Below are positions 40,458-50,378 of a stretch of DNA of 64,000 nt, one piece after another. The notes beneath the pieces are model-generated. The model did no database searches. It was not told the DNA's origin and was given only the letters and a program-made list of their open reading frames with translations. The position numbers and the translations under genes were made by a program. Each line of letters starts with the position of its first letter. The stretch's first letter is position 1. Source of the DNA: Methylotuvimicrobium buryatense 5G (GTDB taxonomy: Bacteria > Pseudomonadota > Gammaproteobacteria > Methylococcales > Methylomonadaceae); contig NZ_KB455575.1 of the NCBI RefSeq assembly GCF_000341735.1, forward strand, positions 4,173,145 through 4,237,144, given 5' to 3'.

Positions 40458-42662
40458 TTAGTGAGCAGAGCTGTTTATGGTTTTCGTTTGCCGGGTCAAG
40501 ATGATTCCGCCTAACGGAGGTAAAGTCAAGTGTATCGATTGCTGGTGCCCCATCCAAGGCTCCGGTTCCGATAGTATCTCGCGGTTGCCGACATTGCTGC
40601 CTTCATAATAGGCAGAGTCTGAATTAAAGATTTCAAAATAAACCCCTTCGAAAGGCACGCCGATATGATAGTTTTCTCTAACAATCGGTGTGAAGTTAAG
40701 TATGATGATCAAATCATCGTTGGTGCCTTTGCGGCGGTAGCTGATAATCGATTGTTCGACATCATGGCAATCGATCCAGTCAAAGCCGCTGTGATTGAAG
40801 TCGTATTGGTGAAGTGCCGGGTGGTTTTTATACAAATGATTAAGATCTTTGACCAGAGTATGTAAACCTTGGTGTCTAGGGTGCTGCAATACATACCAAT
40901 CCAAGGCTTGGTTGAAATTCCACTCTGTACCTTGCCCGAACTCGCAACCCATGAATAATAATTTTTTACCCGGGTAGGTAAACATCAAGGTATAAAGTAG
41001 GCGCAAATTCGCAAATTTTCGCCATTCGTCTCCCGGCATTCTGTTGAGTAACGAACCTTTGCCGTGAACGACTTCATCGTGAGAAAAAGGAAGGACGAAA
41101 TTTTCGGTAAAGGCATAAAGAAGGCCGAAGGTCAGTTGATCGTGGTGATAACGCCTGTGTATCGGGTCGCGGCTTATATAATCGAGAATGTCATGCATCC
41201 AGCCCATGTTCCATTTCATCGAAAAACCCAGGCCTCCTGTCCAAGTCGGGCGGGTTACCTGAGGCCATGCAGTCGATTCTTCTGCCATCATGACCGTTCC
41301 GGGGTGTTGTTCATGGGTTACGGTATTGAGTTCGCGCAAAAAAGCGATGGCTTCGAGATTTTCGTTGCCGCCATACATGTTGGGAATCCAGTCGTTTTCA
41401 TTGCGGGAATAATCCAAATAAAGCATCGATGCGACGGCATCGACCCTAAGACCGTCAAGATGAAATTCTTCGAGCCAAAATATCGCGCTCGCCAGTAAGA
41501 AATTTTTGACTTCGTTGCGCCCGAAGTTGAAGATCAGGGTGCCCCAATCTCTATGCTCGCCTTTGCGGGGGTCTTCGTGCTCATAGAGCGCGCTACCGTC
41601 GAATCGCGCCAGTGCAAAAAAGTCCTTCGGAAAATGCGCGGGAACCCAGTCCAGAATGACGCCGATATTGTTTTGATGAAAAAGGTCGATAAAATATCTA
41701 AAATCGTCGGGCGATCCATGTCGGCTGGTCGGAGCGAAGTAACCCGTCGATTGGTAACCCCAAGACGCATCGAAAGGATGCTCGGTGATAGGCAGTAATT
41801 CGATATGGGTAAAGCCCATGTCTTTGACGTATTGGATTAACTGTTTAGCGAGCTCACGGTAATTCAAGAAGTTGCCGGCATCGTCCCGTTGCCACGACCC
41901 CAAGTGCACTTCGTAAATCGACATCGGTTCGTGTAGCCAATCGCGGTTTTTACGATAAGTCATCCATTTCGCATCTTGCCATTGGTAAGCGTCTTCTTTG
42001 ACGACGATCGAAGCGGTTTTAGGGCGATGCTCATATTGCTGGGCATAAGGGTCTGTTTTAATCAAAATTTCTTGGCTTTGACGGTTCAATATTTCAAACT
42101 TATATAAACACCCCGCGTCGAGGCCCGGAATAAAAAGCTCCCAGATCCCGCTGTTGCCTAGTACCCGCATTAAGTGACAGCGCCCGTCCCAGCGGTTAAA
42201 ATCGCCTACCACGCTGACGCGTTCCGCGTTCGGGGCCCAAACGGTAAATAAAACGCCATCGATTCCGTCTACGTTGTATCGATGTGCGCCGAGTTTCTGG
42301 TAGATATGCCAATGCTTACCTTCGCCGAACAAATGACGATCGAATTCCGGCAATTGCTCGGGAAAGTCGTATGGGTCGTAATCGATGTGGTGTCGGCCTT
42401 CTTTGTCGATCCAAGAAAATCGATAATGTTCTGGTAATTCGCCTGGTTGAGCGGTATATTCAAAAAAGTCCGTTTCGGCGAGTCGAGGTATTTCAGGGCC
42501 TTTATCAGCAAAACGAACCGAATCGGCATAAGGCAAATGGAGTCTTATCTTTGTCAGGTTGTTTTCGCTTTGGCGGCCTAGAACGGAAAAAGGATCATGA
42601 TGTTTGGCTTCAATGATTTTGCATAAATCATCACACGACGGCATATTGGATTGCTTTTTCAC
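40458..42662 (-). CDS. glgB: 1,4-alpha-glucan branching enzyme GlgB (GH13), first copy
   Basis: A 734-aa enzyme forming alpha-1,6 branches in glycogen. Seen: an N-terminal N1 module (DPFSVLGRQ), a CBM48 domain ([20 protein letters not shown]), and GH13 regions [38 protein letters not shown] with nucleophile Asp near 408, [15 protein letters not shown] with the acid Glu, and [17 protein letters not shown]. The C-domain ends in [14 protein letters not shown] sequence. I chose GTG at 42662 because GAGG lies nine nt upstream; ATG at 42644 and TTG at 42677 are alternatives. A paralogue lies at 54.5 kb. Confidence 0.94.
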   Translation of the reverse strand: MKKQSNMPSCDDLCKIIEAKHHDPFSVLGRQSENNLTKIRLHLPYADSVRFADKGPEIPRLAETDFFEYTAQPGELPEHYRFSWIDKEGRHHIDYDPYDFPEQLPEFDRHLFGEGKHWHIYQKLGAHRYNVDGIDGVLFTVWAPNAERVSVVGDFNRWDGRCHLMRVLGNSGIWELFIPGLDAGCLYKFEILNRQSQEILIKTDPYAQQYEHRPKTASIVVKEDAYQWQDAKWMTYRKNRDWLHEPMSIYEVHLGSWQRDDAGNFLNYRELAKQLIQYVKDMGFTHIELLPITEHPFDASWGYQSTGYFAPTSRHGSPDDFRYFIDLFHQNNIGVILDWVPAHFPKDFFALARFDGSALYEHEDPRKGEHRDWGTLIFNFGRNEVKNFLLASAIFWLEEFHLDGLRVDAVASMLYLDYSRNENDWIPNMYGGNENLEAIAFLRELNTVTHEQHPGTVMMAEESTAWPQVTRPTWTGGLGFSMKWNMGWMHDILDYISRDPIHRRYHHDQLTFGLLYAFTENFVLPFSHDEVVHGKGSLLNRMPGDEWRKFANLRLLYTLMFTYPGKKLLFMGCEFGQGTEWNFNQALDWYVLQHPRHQGLHTLVKDLNHLYKNHPALHQYDFNHSGFDWIDCHDVEQSIISYRRKGTNDDLIIILNFTPIVRENYHIGVPFEGVYFEIFNSDSAYYEGSNVGNREILSEPEPWMGHQQSIHLTLPPLGGIILTRQTKTINSSAH

Positions 42663-42754
42663 TTCGAAACGCCTCAATGTAGTAGAATGATTTTTATGAG
42701 AATGTTACCACCTAAGCAACAGATGTAATAGTCAATTCCAGAAGGGGAATTAAA

Positions 42755-44029
42755 ATGTCAGAGTCAATCAATCAACCTCAAGATAGGTTCGTCAGTCATT
42801 TAACTAGAAATACAATTGCCTTGATTCTTGCGGGCGGCCGCGGCTCAAGGTTAAAAAATATGACTGATTGGCGTGCCAAGCCGGCGGTTCCTTTTGGAGG
42901 GAAATTCAGGATTATCGACTTTCCGTTATCCAATTGCATTAATTCCGGAATCAGAAAAATCGGCATTTTAACGCAATATAAAGCTGATTCTTTGATTCGA
43001 CATATTCAACAAGGCTGGGGGTTTTTACGCGGCGAATTCGGTGAATATGTCGATTTGATGCCGGCTCAACAGCGTCTCGAAACGTCTTGGTATGAAGGAA
43101 CTGCCGATGCGGTTTATCAGAATATCGATATTCTCCGAACCCGCCGGCCGGAGTATGTTTTGATATTAGCCGGCGATCATATCTATAAAATGGACTACGG
43201 CGAAATGCTCGCCGATCATGTGGCCAATAATGCCGACTTGACCATTGGCTGTCTCGAGGTAAGTCTGGAAGAGGCGACCGAATTCGGAGTCATGGACGTC
43301 GATCAAAATCGACGGGTAAAAGCATTTGTCGAAAAACCCGCCAATCCGCCTTCGATGCCGGGTAAGCCGGACAAAGCCTTGGCTTCGATGGGTATCTATG
43401 TATTCAATGCGGCATTTTTATTCGAGCAGTTGATCAAGGATGCCGACACCAAAGGCTCGAATCGGGATTTCGGTAAAGATATCATTCCCGCGGTTATCGA
43501 TAAATATAGAGTCAATGCATACCCATTTCTGAACTTGCAGGGCGATCAAAGTTATTGGCGCGATGTGGGTACGATAGATGCGTATTGGGCGGCAAACATG
43601 GAGTTAATCGGCGTTAAGCCCGATTTAAACCTGTATGACAAAACTTGGCCGATTTGGACTTATCAGGAACAAACGCCGCCGGCGAAATTTGTCTTCGACG
43701 ACGATAAAAGAAGAGGGCAGGCGGTTGATTCGATGGTGTCCGGCGGTTGCGTTATTTCCGGCGCCAAGGTCAGACATTCCTTGTTGTTTTCCAATGTTCG
43801 GGTTAATTCTTACACGACTTTAGAAGATGCTGTGGTGCTACCTGAAGTCAATATTGCAAGGCATTGCCGAATTACCAAGGCGATCATCGAGAAAGGTTGC
43901 GAAGTGCCCCAAGGCACGGTAATCGGTGAGAATCTCGAGGACGATAAAAAAAGATTTCATGTCAGCCCGGGCGGAGTCGTATTGGTTACCCCGGATATGT
44001 TAGGGCAGAGCAGGCACTATGTCAGATAA
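42755..44029 (+). CDS. glgC: Glucose-1-phosphate adenylyltransferase
   Basis: A 424-aa enzyme making ADP-glucose from ATP and glucose-1-phosphate, the committed step of glycogen synthesis, usually allosteric. Seen: [20 protein letters not shown] (22-41, nucleotide loop and the regulatory Arg-Lys region), [38 protein letters not shown] with the metal Asp and a C-terminal left-handed beta-helix ([20 protein letters not shown]). AGAAGGGGA stands before ATG. It diverges from glgB and overlaps the next GH57 gene by 11 bp, so it heads a glucan operon. Confidence 0.96.
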   Translation: MSESINQPQDRFVSHLTRNTIALILAGGRGSRLKNMTDWRAKPAVPFGGKFRIIDFPLSNCINSGIRKIGILTQYKADSLIRHIQQGWGFLRGEFGEYVDLMPAQQRLETSWYEGTADAVYQNIDILRTRRPEYVLILAGDHIYKMDYGEMLADHVANNADLTIGCLEVSLEEATEFGVMDVDQNRRVKAFVEKPANPPSMPGKPDKALASMGIYVFNAAFLFEQLIKDADTKGSNRDFGKDIIPAVIDKYRVNAYPFLNLQGDQSYWRDVGTIDAYWAANMELIGVKPDLNLYDKTWPIWTYQEQTPPAKFVFDDDKRRGQAVDSMVSGGCVISGAKVRHSLLFSNVRVNSYTTLEDAVVLPEVNIARHCRITKAIIEKGCEVPQGTVIGENLEDDKKRFHVSPGGVVLVTPDMLGQSRHYVR

Positions 44030-45710
44030 TAAACTAAAGCTGGTGATATGTTGGCACATGCACCAGCCCGAGTATCGCGATTTGCAAACCGGCGAATTTC
44101 AATTGCCTTGGACTTACTTGCATGTCATGAAAGACTATGTCGATATGATAGCTCACCTTGAAGCGGCACCGGAAGCAAAAGCAGTGGTTAACTTTGCGCC
44201 GATTCTTCTGGAGCAGATCGAGGACTATGCCAGGCAAGTAGGGCGCTATCTGCATGATCGCATCTCATTCAAGGATCCGTTATTGGCGGCACTGGTTGCG
44301 CCGTCGATACCCTCGGATCCCGATGCACGGCTAAGACTGGTCAAGGATTGCATGCGTGCCAATCGGGAGCGGCAGATCGGACGATATCCGACGTTCCAGA
44401 AATTGGTCAAAATGGCAGAATGGATGGAGCAGAATCATGATGCATTGTGTTATATGAATTCTCAATTCATCAGTGATCTTCTGGTTTGGTATCACCTTGC
44501 CTGGATGGGTGAAAGTGTTAAATTGACTGATGTTAGGGTCAAGCGCTTGATCGCAAAAGGTTCAGGCTACACGTTGCATGAACGGATCGAAATTGTCGAG
44601 GTCATCGGTGAGCAATTGTCCACTGCAATATGTCGATATAAGGCATTAGCGAGAAAGGGGCGTATCGAGCTTTCGGTTACGCCCTATGCGCATCCGATTA
44701 TGCCATTGTTAATCGATATCAAAAGTACCTTACAAGCAATGCCCGATGCTCCGCTTCCCGAGTTGGATACTTATCCGGGCGGCGAGGAAAGAGTGAAATG
44801 GCATCTGAAGCATGGTGTCGAAACCTTTAAACGATTTTTCGGATTCACGCCGAGAGGCTGTTGGCCATCCGAGGGGGCAGTCAGTACCGAGACATTAAAG
44901 ATGCTCTCCGAGTTCGGTTTCGATTGGGCCGCAACAGGCGGTAATGTGTTGCATAACAGCTTGCGATTATCGGGCATCGATGGCGAGAGTCCGCATCATC
45001 CGTTTCGCGCTAGCGGAACCGGTATTCCTTGCTTTTTTAGGGACGATGGCTTGTCGGATTTGATCGGATTTGAATATTCCAAATGGCATGCCGACGATGC
45101 GGTTGCCGATTTGATCAATCATTTGGAACAAATCCACAAGCATGATACTTCTGCGAATAAGGTGGTATCCATTATTATGGATGGAGAAAATGCTTGGGAG
45201 TATTTTCCGCAAAACGGTTATCACTTTCTCAGTGCTCTCTATAAACGCTTAAGTCATCATCCCGTGATTCATCTAACAACATTTTCCGAATGCCTCGATC
45301 AACCGGTCGAAATTAAGTCGCTTCCGAATTTAATGGCTGGGAGTTGGGTATACGGAACTTTTTCTACCTGGATCGGCGATGTCGATAAAAATCGAGGTTG
45401 GGATATGTTGGGCGATGCCAAGTGGGCGTTTGACAAAGTCGTGTCTACCGGGCGCTTGACCGAGGAACAATTGGCTCTTGCCGAGCATCAGCTTGCTATT
45501 TGCGAGGGATCGGATTGGTTTTGGTGGTTCGGAGATTACAATCCGGGGGAGGCTGTCAGTAGCTTTGAAAAGCAGTTTCGTTTGAACTTAAGTAATCTCT
45601 ATCTATTGTTGGGAGAAGAGCCGCCGGCTTATCTGGCATTATCGTTCACTCAGGGATCCGGAGCTCCCGCCATGGGCGGTACGATGAGGCCGGGTATTGA
45701 AAGCGTTTAG
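44019..45710 (+). CDS. GH57 alpha-amylase family protein
   Basis: A 563-aa glycoside hydrolase of family 57, a (beta/alpha)7 fold acting on alpha-glucans with retention. Seen: [20 protein letters not shown] (region 1 HxHQP), [32 protein letters not shown] with the nucleophile Glu285 and [18 protein letters not shown] with acid Asp388. The sequence type resembles cytosolic GH57 amylases found next to glgC rather than the shorter branching enzymes. Start ATG overlaps the glgC end by 11 bp; malQ follows by 15 bp. Likely degrades or remodels glycogen in the cell; no signal peptide. Confidence 0.9.
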   Translation: MSDNKLKLVICWHMHQPEYRDLQTGEFQLPWTYLHVMKDYVDMIAHLEAAPEAKAVVNFAPILLEQIEDYARQVGRYLHDRISFKDPLLAALVAPSIPSDPDARLRLVKDCMRANRERQIGRYPTFQKLVKMAEWMEQNHDALCYMNSQFISDLLVWYHLAWMGESVKLTDVRVKRLIAKGSGYTLHERIEIVEVIGEQLSTAICRYKALARKGRIELSVTPYAHPIMPLLIDIKSTLQAMPDAPLPELDTYPGGEERVKWHLKHGVETFKRFFGFTPRGCWPSEGAVSTETLKMLSEFGFDWAATGGNVLHNSLRLSGIDGESPHHPFRASGTGIPCFFRDDGLSDLIGFEYSKWHADDAVADLINHLEQIHKHDTSANKVVSIIMDGENAWEYFPQNGYHFLSALYKRLSHHPVIHLTTFSECLDQPVEIKSLPNLMAGSWVYGTFSTWIGDVDKNRGWDMLGDAKWAFDKVVSTGRLTEEQLALAEHQLAICEGSDWFWWFGDYNPGEAVSSFEKQFRLNLSNLYLLLGEEPPAYLALSFTQGSGAPAMGGTMRPGIESV

Positions 45711-45725
45711 CCAGGGAAGCCGTTT

Positions 45726-47201
45726 GTGATTGATATTTTACATAGACGCCGTGCCGGAGTTTTATTGCACATTACTTCACTCCCAGGTAACAATGAGAAT
45801 GGTAACTTGGGGCCGGAAGCTTATCGTTTTGTCGACTTTCTAAACAGTGTCGGCGTAACGGTATGGCAAACTTTACCTTTAAACATGCCGCACGATGACG
45901 GGTCCCCCTATCAATGCATCTCCGCTCATGCCGGTAATACCGCTTTGATCGATTTGGATAAGTTGGTTGATAAAGGTTGGCTTAGTCCTGGCGAGCGCTG
46001 TCAAGAGTGCGGCGGCAGTCCGTCATTTGCAAGGGAGTGCTTGCTTAATCATGCCTATTATGGTTTTAAGCTGCACGCGACCGAACACGAAAAAATTGAA
46101 TTTACCAAATTTTGTATCGACAAAAAGTTCTGGTTGGATGATTACGCCTTATTTATCGCACTAAGAAAAGAATTCAATAACCTTAGCTGGAATCAATGGC
46201 CTGAACAGTATAAATCACGGAATATTTCGGCGCTTAAAGAAGCCTCCAGACGCTTAAGCACCGAAATCGAAGCCATTAAATTCGAGCAATTCGTATTCTT
46301 TACGCAGTGGCTAGAACTCAAAGATTATGCCTCGCGCCATGGCATATTGTTGTTTGGCGATATTCCTATTTTCGTTTCTTACGATAGCGCCGATGTGTGG
46401 GTTCATCCGGAGGTGTTCAAGTTGGATGAACAGTTTGAAATGTCGGTGGTTGCGGGAGTGCCTCCCGATTATTTTTCTGAAACGGGGCAGCGTTGGGGAA
46501 ATCCGCATTACAATTGGTCTTACCTTAAAAAAAATGGTTTCCATTGGTGGCTTGATCGAATCAAAACACAGGTCGAAATGTTCGATATTATCCGTATCGA
46601 TCATTTCAGGGGGTTAGAGGCCGCCTGGGAAATTCCGGTATCCGAGCCCACTGCAATGAATGGTTGCTGGGTCAAGGCGCCTGGACAAGCCTTGTTAAAG
46701 ACGATTTTCGATGCGTTCGGGCCTATTGCATTGGTTGCGGAAGATTTAGGCGTTATTACCGATAAAGTCGAAAAACTCAGGGACGATTTCTCTTTGCCTG
46801 GCATGAAAATTCTGCAGTTCGCGTTCAGCGGCGGCCCGAGTAATCCTTATTTACCGGGTAATCTGGATAAAAACAGCGTTGTTTATACCGGCACGCACGA
46901 TAACGATACCACCTTGGGATGGTACCGTCAGATCAGCGAGCAAGAGCAAGCTTATGTTTATGAATACTTAGGGCAGCCTGCCAGCTCGATGCCCTATACG
47001 CTAATACAAGCTGCTTTAGCTTCGGTTGCTAATCTCGCGATCATTCCGATGCAGGACATTCTTGAGTTAGATACCGAGCATCGCATGAATATTCCCGGTA
47101 CGACTGAAGGCAATTGGCTGTGGCGTTTTACTTGGGATCAATTATTACCTCTGCACATGCAACGTTTAGCGCGTGCGATTAAATTATATGGACGAGATTA
47201 A
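45726..47201 (+). CDS. malQ: 4-alpha-glucanotransferase (amylomaltase, GH77)
   Basis: A 491-aa enzyme that transfers maltodextrin segments between chains. Seen: RRAGVLLHITSLPGNNENGN, WQTLPLNMPHDDGSPYQCIS, FDIIRIDHFRGLEAAWEIP with nucleophile Asp292, IALVAEDLGVITDKVE with the acid Glu, and VVYTGTHDNDTTLGWYRQ. The start is GTG at 45726 with AGGGAAG upstream. Length fits the short bacterial form. Operon glgC-GH57-malQ. Confidence 0.95.
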   Translation: MIDILHRRRAGVLLHITSLPGNNENGNLGPEAYRFVDFLNSVGVTVWQTLPLNMPHDDGSPYQCISAHAGNTALIDLDKLVDKGWLSPGERCQECGGSPSFARECLLNHAYYGFKLHATEHEKIEFTKFCIDKKFWLDDYALFIALRKEFNNLSWNQWPEQYKSRNISALKEASRRLSTEIEAIKFEQFVFFTQWLELKDYASRHGILLFGDIPIFVSYDSADVWVHPEVFKLDEQFEMSVVAGVPPDYFSETGQRWGNPHYNWSYLKKNGFHWWLDRIKTQVEMFDIIRIDHFRGLEAAWEIPVSEPTAMNGCWVKAPGQALLKTIFDAFGPIALVAEDLGVITDKVEKLRDDFSLPGMKILQFAFSGGPSNPYLPGNLDKNSVVYTGTHDNDTTLGWYRQISEQEQAYVYEYLGQPASSMPYTLIQAALASVANLAIIPMQDILELDTEHRMNIPGTTEGNWLWRFTWDQLLPLHMQRLARAIKLYGRD

Positions 47202-47389
47202 GTCGGGTGAAGGTTGCCGAAGATTTGTTTGGGTTTGTCTTTCGCTAAAATCTGGTTGGCAAAGGGTAATTTGAATTGACACTTTAAGGTTTCAGTCAGG
47301 ATAATCCGTCTATGGTTCATGCCGATATGACGGTTACCCTTCAATGCAGTGAATGTGGTTAAAAGATTTATGAAATTAGGAAAAAATGA

Positions 47390-48037
47390 ATGAGATATTG
47401 GCATTCCAGGCATAACCCCGAACTCACTATATCGTCTCAAGAAATCCAACACATCAGTCAAACCATTAGCCGTACCTATCATCCTTTGCAATTCAGTCAG
47501 GCTGAGCCACTTAATTTTCCACAGCTCATTATTTTACCGATAGATCCCTATCACCTTCATGCCTATTGGCGTATCGCCGGTGCTACACCTTTGCTGCAGA
47601 TGGCGAATAGTCCGTTGATATTACGTTTATTTTGGCAAATTGATTGGGAGGATGCTCAAGATCATCTGCGTCCATGGTTTGATGCCTGCGTGGTATCCGC
47701 GCAGGCCAATGCTAAGATTGAATTGCCGGTTGCCGGCGCAATTTATACTGCGGCGATTGGTCAATGCGACAATAATGGGGACTTTATTGTATATGTTCGC
47801 TCGCAGCCTGTTATTATGCCTTCTTCTGCGATGACGCCGGTGACCGCGCTAACAAGGCCTTTAGCCTTTGACGAAGCCGATATTGACGCTCAAATTCGGC
47901 AAACATTAGGCAAGCCGCATGCCGAAGATATCCCATTTTCACCGGTGTCTCCTATTCACATGACATCGGCGGAACGAGTTGAGCTTCGTGATATGGATAG
48001 TTATTCGAGTTCCAGTATATCCTGTCTACAGATATAG
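47390..48037 (+). CDS. DUF4912 domain protein
   Basis: A 215-aa protein with a DUF4912 core around LIILPIDPYHLHAYWRIAG (about 47-65), equivalent to the family signature RDPxWxxAYWEI. It is followed by PLILRLFWQIDWEDAQDH and ELPVAGAIYTAAIGQCDNNG. Members elsewhere often sit next to glucan or GH57 genes and are thought to resemble carbohydrate-binding folds; no activity is known to me. The C-terminal 60 residues are low-complexity. AGGAAAAA lies just before ATG. It lies between malQ and a GH57 branching enzyme, suggesting a structural or glucan-binding role. Confidence 0.78.
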   Translation: MRYWHSRHNPELTISSQEIQHISQTISRTYHPLQFSQAEPLNFPQLIILPIDPYHLHAYWRIAGATPLLQMANSPLILRLFWQIDWEDAQDHLRPWFDACVVSAQANAKIELPVAGAIYTAAIGQCDNNGDFIVYVRSQPVIMPSSAMTPVTALTRPLAFDEADIDAQIRQTLGKPHAEDIPFSPVSPIHMTSAERVELRDMDSYSSSSISCLQI

Positions 48038-48103
48038 CAATAAAACTCACTTAGGAATATGCACAAAATAACTTGTACAAGTAGCAGACTTTGCGGCGGT
48101 TCG

Positions 48104-48254
48104 GCAGCAAATTCCAGTTTGAACATCTTCTCGCAGTTTAGGGTGTGGACCATGTTTGACGCGGAATGCCGTGAACCCGTCCGAAGGAGCTTGGCGGCGG
48201 CTAAGCGCCAAGCATCCCCCGCACCCTTTTTGATCCCCAAACTGGGAATTGCCG
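48104..48254 (+). repeat. Family C repeat, shortened copy
   Basis: GCAGCAAATTCCAGTTTGAA to AACTGGGAATTGCCG, with TTTAGGGTGTGG and GCGCCAAGCATCCCCCGCAC inside. Upstream 48053-48103 matches the flank of the 21.6-kb C copy (AATATGCACAAAATAACTTG, GCGGCGGTTCGG) but without the element, so it shows the empty state of that site. Confidence 0.65.
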
Positions 48255-48314
48255 ACCAGCCTCCCTTCCAACAGTTGTTGAAATTATCTCATGCTCGTTC
48301 CTTAGGCACTTAAG

Positions 48315-49928
48315 ATGGATAGGGGCGGTTTATGCATTGTATTACATGCCCATTTGCCTTATGTACATCATCCCGAGTATGAGCATTTTTTTGAAGAGCG
48401 CTGGTTATTCGAAGCGATAACCGAGTGTTATTTGCCGCTTCTTGACATGTGCGAGCGCTTGACACGGGATCGCGTGCCATATCGACTGACGCTGTCGTTA
48501 TCGCCAACCTTGTTGACTATGTTGAATAATGAGTTATTGCAACAGCGCTATGTGCGCCATTTGCAAGGTTTAATCAGATTAGCCGAGCAGGAAATTTCAA
48601 GGACTCGCAAGCAATCTGAGCATCAGTATTTGGCTCGATTATATCGACGTAATTTCAAGGCGGCATTGCAGCGTTATCAACAGGCGTATGATTGCGATTT
48701 AATCGCGGCTTTCAAAAAACAGGCTGAATTAGGCGGTCTGGAATTGATTACCTGCGCGGCTACCCACGGTTTTTTGCCGTTACTGAACGTTTCCGAAAGT
48801 GCGGTGCGCAATCAGATCAACATGGGCGTTGAAACTTTCAAACAGTGCTTCGGTTTTATGCCAAAAGGATTTTGGTTGCCCGAATGCGGTTATTACCCTG
48901 GTTTGGAAGCGCTGCTTGACGAAGCCGGTTTGGGTTATTTTTTTGTGGATAGCCATGGTTTGACTCAAGCAAACCCGCAATCTGAAAATGGCGTCTATGT
49001 GCCTATAGTCTGTGCGAACGGTGTGGCGGCGTTTGCCCGTGATCCCGAATCATCGCGTCAAGTCTGGAGCGCGCAGGAAGGCTATCCGGGAGACAGCGAC
49101 TATCGTGAATATCATTGCGATATCGGTTATGATTCCACTATTCCGGAAAGTTATCTCGCACCGTATTTATTGGAAGAAACGATTCGTGTACCCGTCGGCA
49201 TCAAATATCAGCGAGTGACGGGAGGGAGTGGCCCGAAAGAGGCTTATCGGCCGCGTCAGGCACTGATGAAGGCGAGGCGCCATGCTCAAGACTTTTATTT
49301 GAAGCGGCAACGGCAGCTTGACGATCTGAGCTATCGGATGGGGAAATCGCCGATTATTGTAGCTCCCTACGACGCTGAATTGTTCGGTCATTGGTGGTTC
49401 GAGGGGCCGCAATGGCTGGAGTTTTTATTGCGCCTAGTTGGCGGTAATAAGTCGGGAATGCAATTGGTCAGTGGCGGCGATTATTTAGCGCGTTTTCATA
49501 ACTTGCAAACCGCAACGCCTTCGGCATCGAGTTGGGGCGAACAAGGCTATTCAGGATACTGGCTCAATGAAACCAATGCTTGGATTTATCCTGTTTTACA
49601 CAAATCGGCGATGTTGATGGAGGAATTGGCCGATGAGTTTCAACAAGTTCCCCGTTATTCCTTGGAGGAACGGGTATTGAATCAGGCGGCTCGTTCGTTA
49701 TTATTGGCACAGGCCTCGGATTGGCCGTTCATCATGAAGTCAGGAACGACCGTCGAGTACGCTAAAAAGCGTATTCTCGACCATTTGGCTCGATTTAATT
49801 ATCTGCAAGAAAGTGTTCGCACTCATACAATTAACGAACACTATTTGGCAGCGTTAGAAGTGATGGATGATATTTTTCCGATGCTTGATTTTCGGACTTA
49901 TAAAACACAAACGCGGACAACATACTAA
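48315..49928 (+). CDS. 1,4-alpha-glucan branching enzyme, GH57 type
   Basis: A 537-aa GH57 enzyme of the DUF1957-containing branching group known from Thermus and Thermococcus. Seen: VLHAHLPYVHHPEYEHFFEE at the N-terminus, ITCAATHGFLPLLNVSESAV, GFWLPECGYYPGLEALLDEA with nucleophile Glu190, APYDAELFGHWWFEGPQWLE with Asp353, and the C-terminal helical DUF1957 part (SDWPFIMKSGTTVEYAKKRI). It is unrelated in fold to the two GH13 GlgB proteins in the same locus. Ribosome site is weak. A nested B/A repeat begins two bases after its stop. Confidence 0.9.
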   Translation: MDRGGLCIVLHAHLPYVHHPEYEHFFEERWLFEAITECYLPLLDMCERLTRDRVPYRLTLSLSPTLLTMLNNELLQQRYVRHLQGLIRLAEQEISRTRKQSEHQYLARLYRRNFKAALQRYQQAYDCDLIAAFKKQAELGGLELITCAATHGFLPLLNVSESAVRNQINMGVETFKQCFGFMPKGFWLPECGYYPGLEALLDEAGLGYFFVDSHGLTQANPQSENGVYVPIVCANGVAAFARDPESSRQVWSAQEGYPGDSDYREYHCDIGYDSTIPESYLAPYLLEETIRVPVGIKYQRVTGGSGPKEAYRPRQALMKARRHAQDFYLKRQRQLDDLSYRMGKSPIIVAPYDAELFGHWWFEGPQWLEFLLRLVGGNKSGMQLVSGGDYLARFHNLQTATPSASSWGEQGYSGYWLNETNAWIYPVLHKSAMLMEELADEFQQVPRYSLEERVLNQAARSLLLAQASDWPFIMKSGTTVEYAKKRILDHLARFNYLQESVRTHTINEHYLAALEVMDDIFPMLDFRTYKTQTRTTY

Positions 49929-49930
49929 GC

Positions 49931-50331
49931 TAAGAATTTCGCGATAAATATACCCGTCGTAGATCAAAATTCGGCGCCGGGGTGTTCGCTAAAGGACGCC
50001 GTGAATACGCACAGGTAGGCTCTATGCCAGCTCCATGCTGGCAAAGCCTTTGTCGGACACCCCTGCGCCTCCTCGGGCGCTGCCGAAATTTGAAGTGCGA
50101 AAGGTATAGCTTCCGGGGGTTATGAGCTTTTTCAAGGGTTCGATAACTCGGTTGGCAGGACTTTGTGAACCCGGCACCTAAATTATCGAAGGCAGTTAGC
50201 CATAGCCAACAGGCTATGTAATTTAGCCGCTGGGTGAATACTTTCGTGAAGGCTTGACGGCGGCCGACACCTCTCAAGCGAGCAACCGAACCCTCCATAA
50301 AAGAGGGAAGTTATTTATGAGCAAATCCTAA
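49931..50331 (+). repeat. Family B repeat interrupted by family A
   Basis: The left end (CTAAGAATTTCGCGATAAATA, 49931-49950) and the right part (50109-50331, with GAGCTTTTTCAAGGGTTCG, CCGAACCCTCCATAAAAGAG and GAGCAAATCCTAA) belong to family B. A complete family A copy lies between them. No gene in the 450-bp gap. Confidence 0.7.
49949..50108 (+). repeat. Family A palindromic repeat, copy 8
   Basis: Full-length (TATACCCGTCGTAGATC to GTGCGAAAGGTATA), inserted in the ATAAATA stretch of a family B element. Confidence 0.8.
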
Positions 50332-50378
50332 GGGCAGCGGGATGATAAATCTTTTAATTGGCATGATAGGTCTGATTT

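Noticed and set aside
47198..47491. 97-codon minus-strand frame between malQ and the DUF4912 gene
   Set aside because: It overlaps the start of the DUF4912 gene, which has domain support, and shows no features itself.
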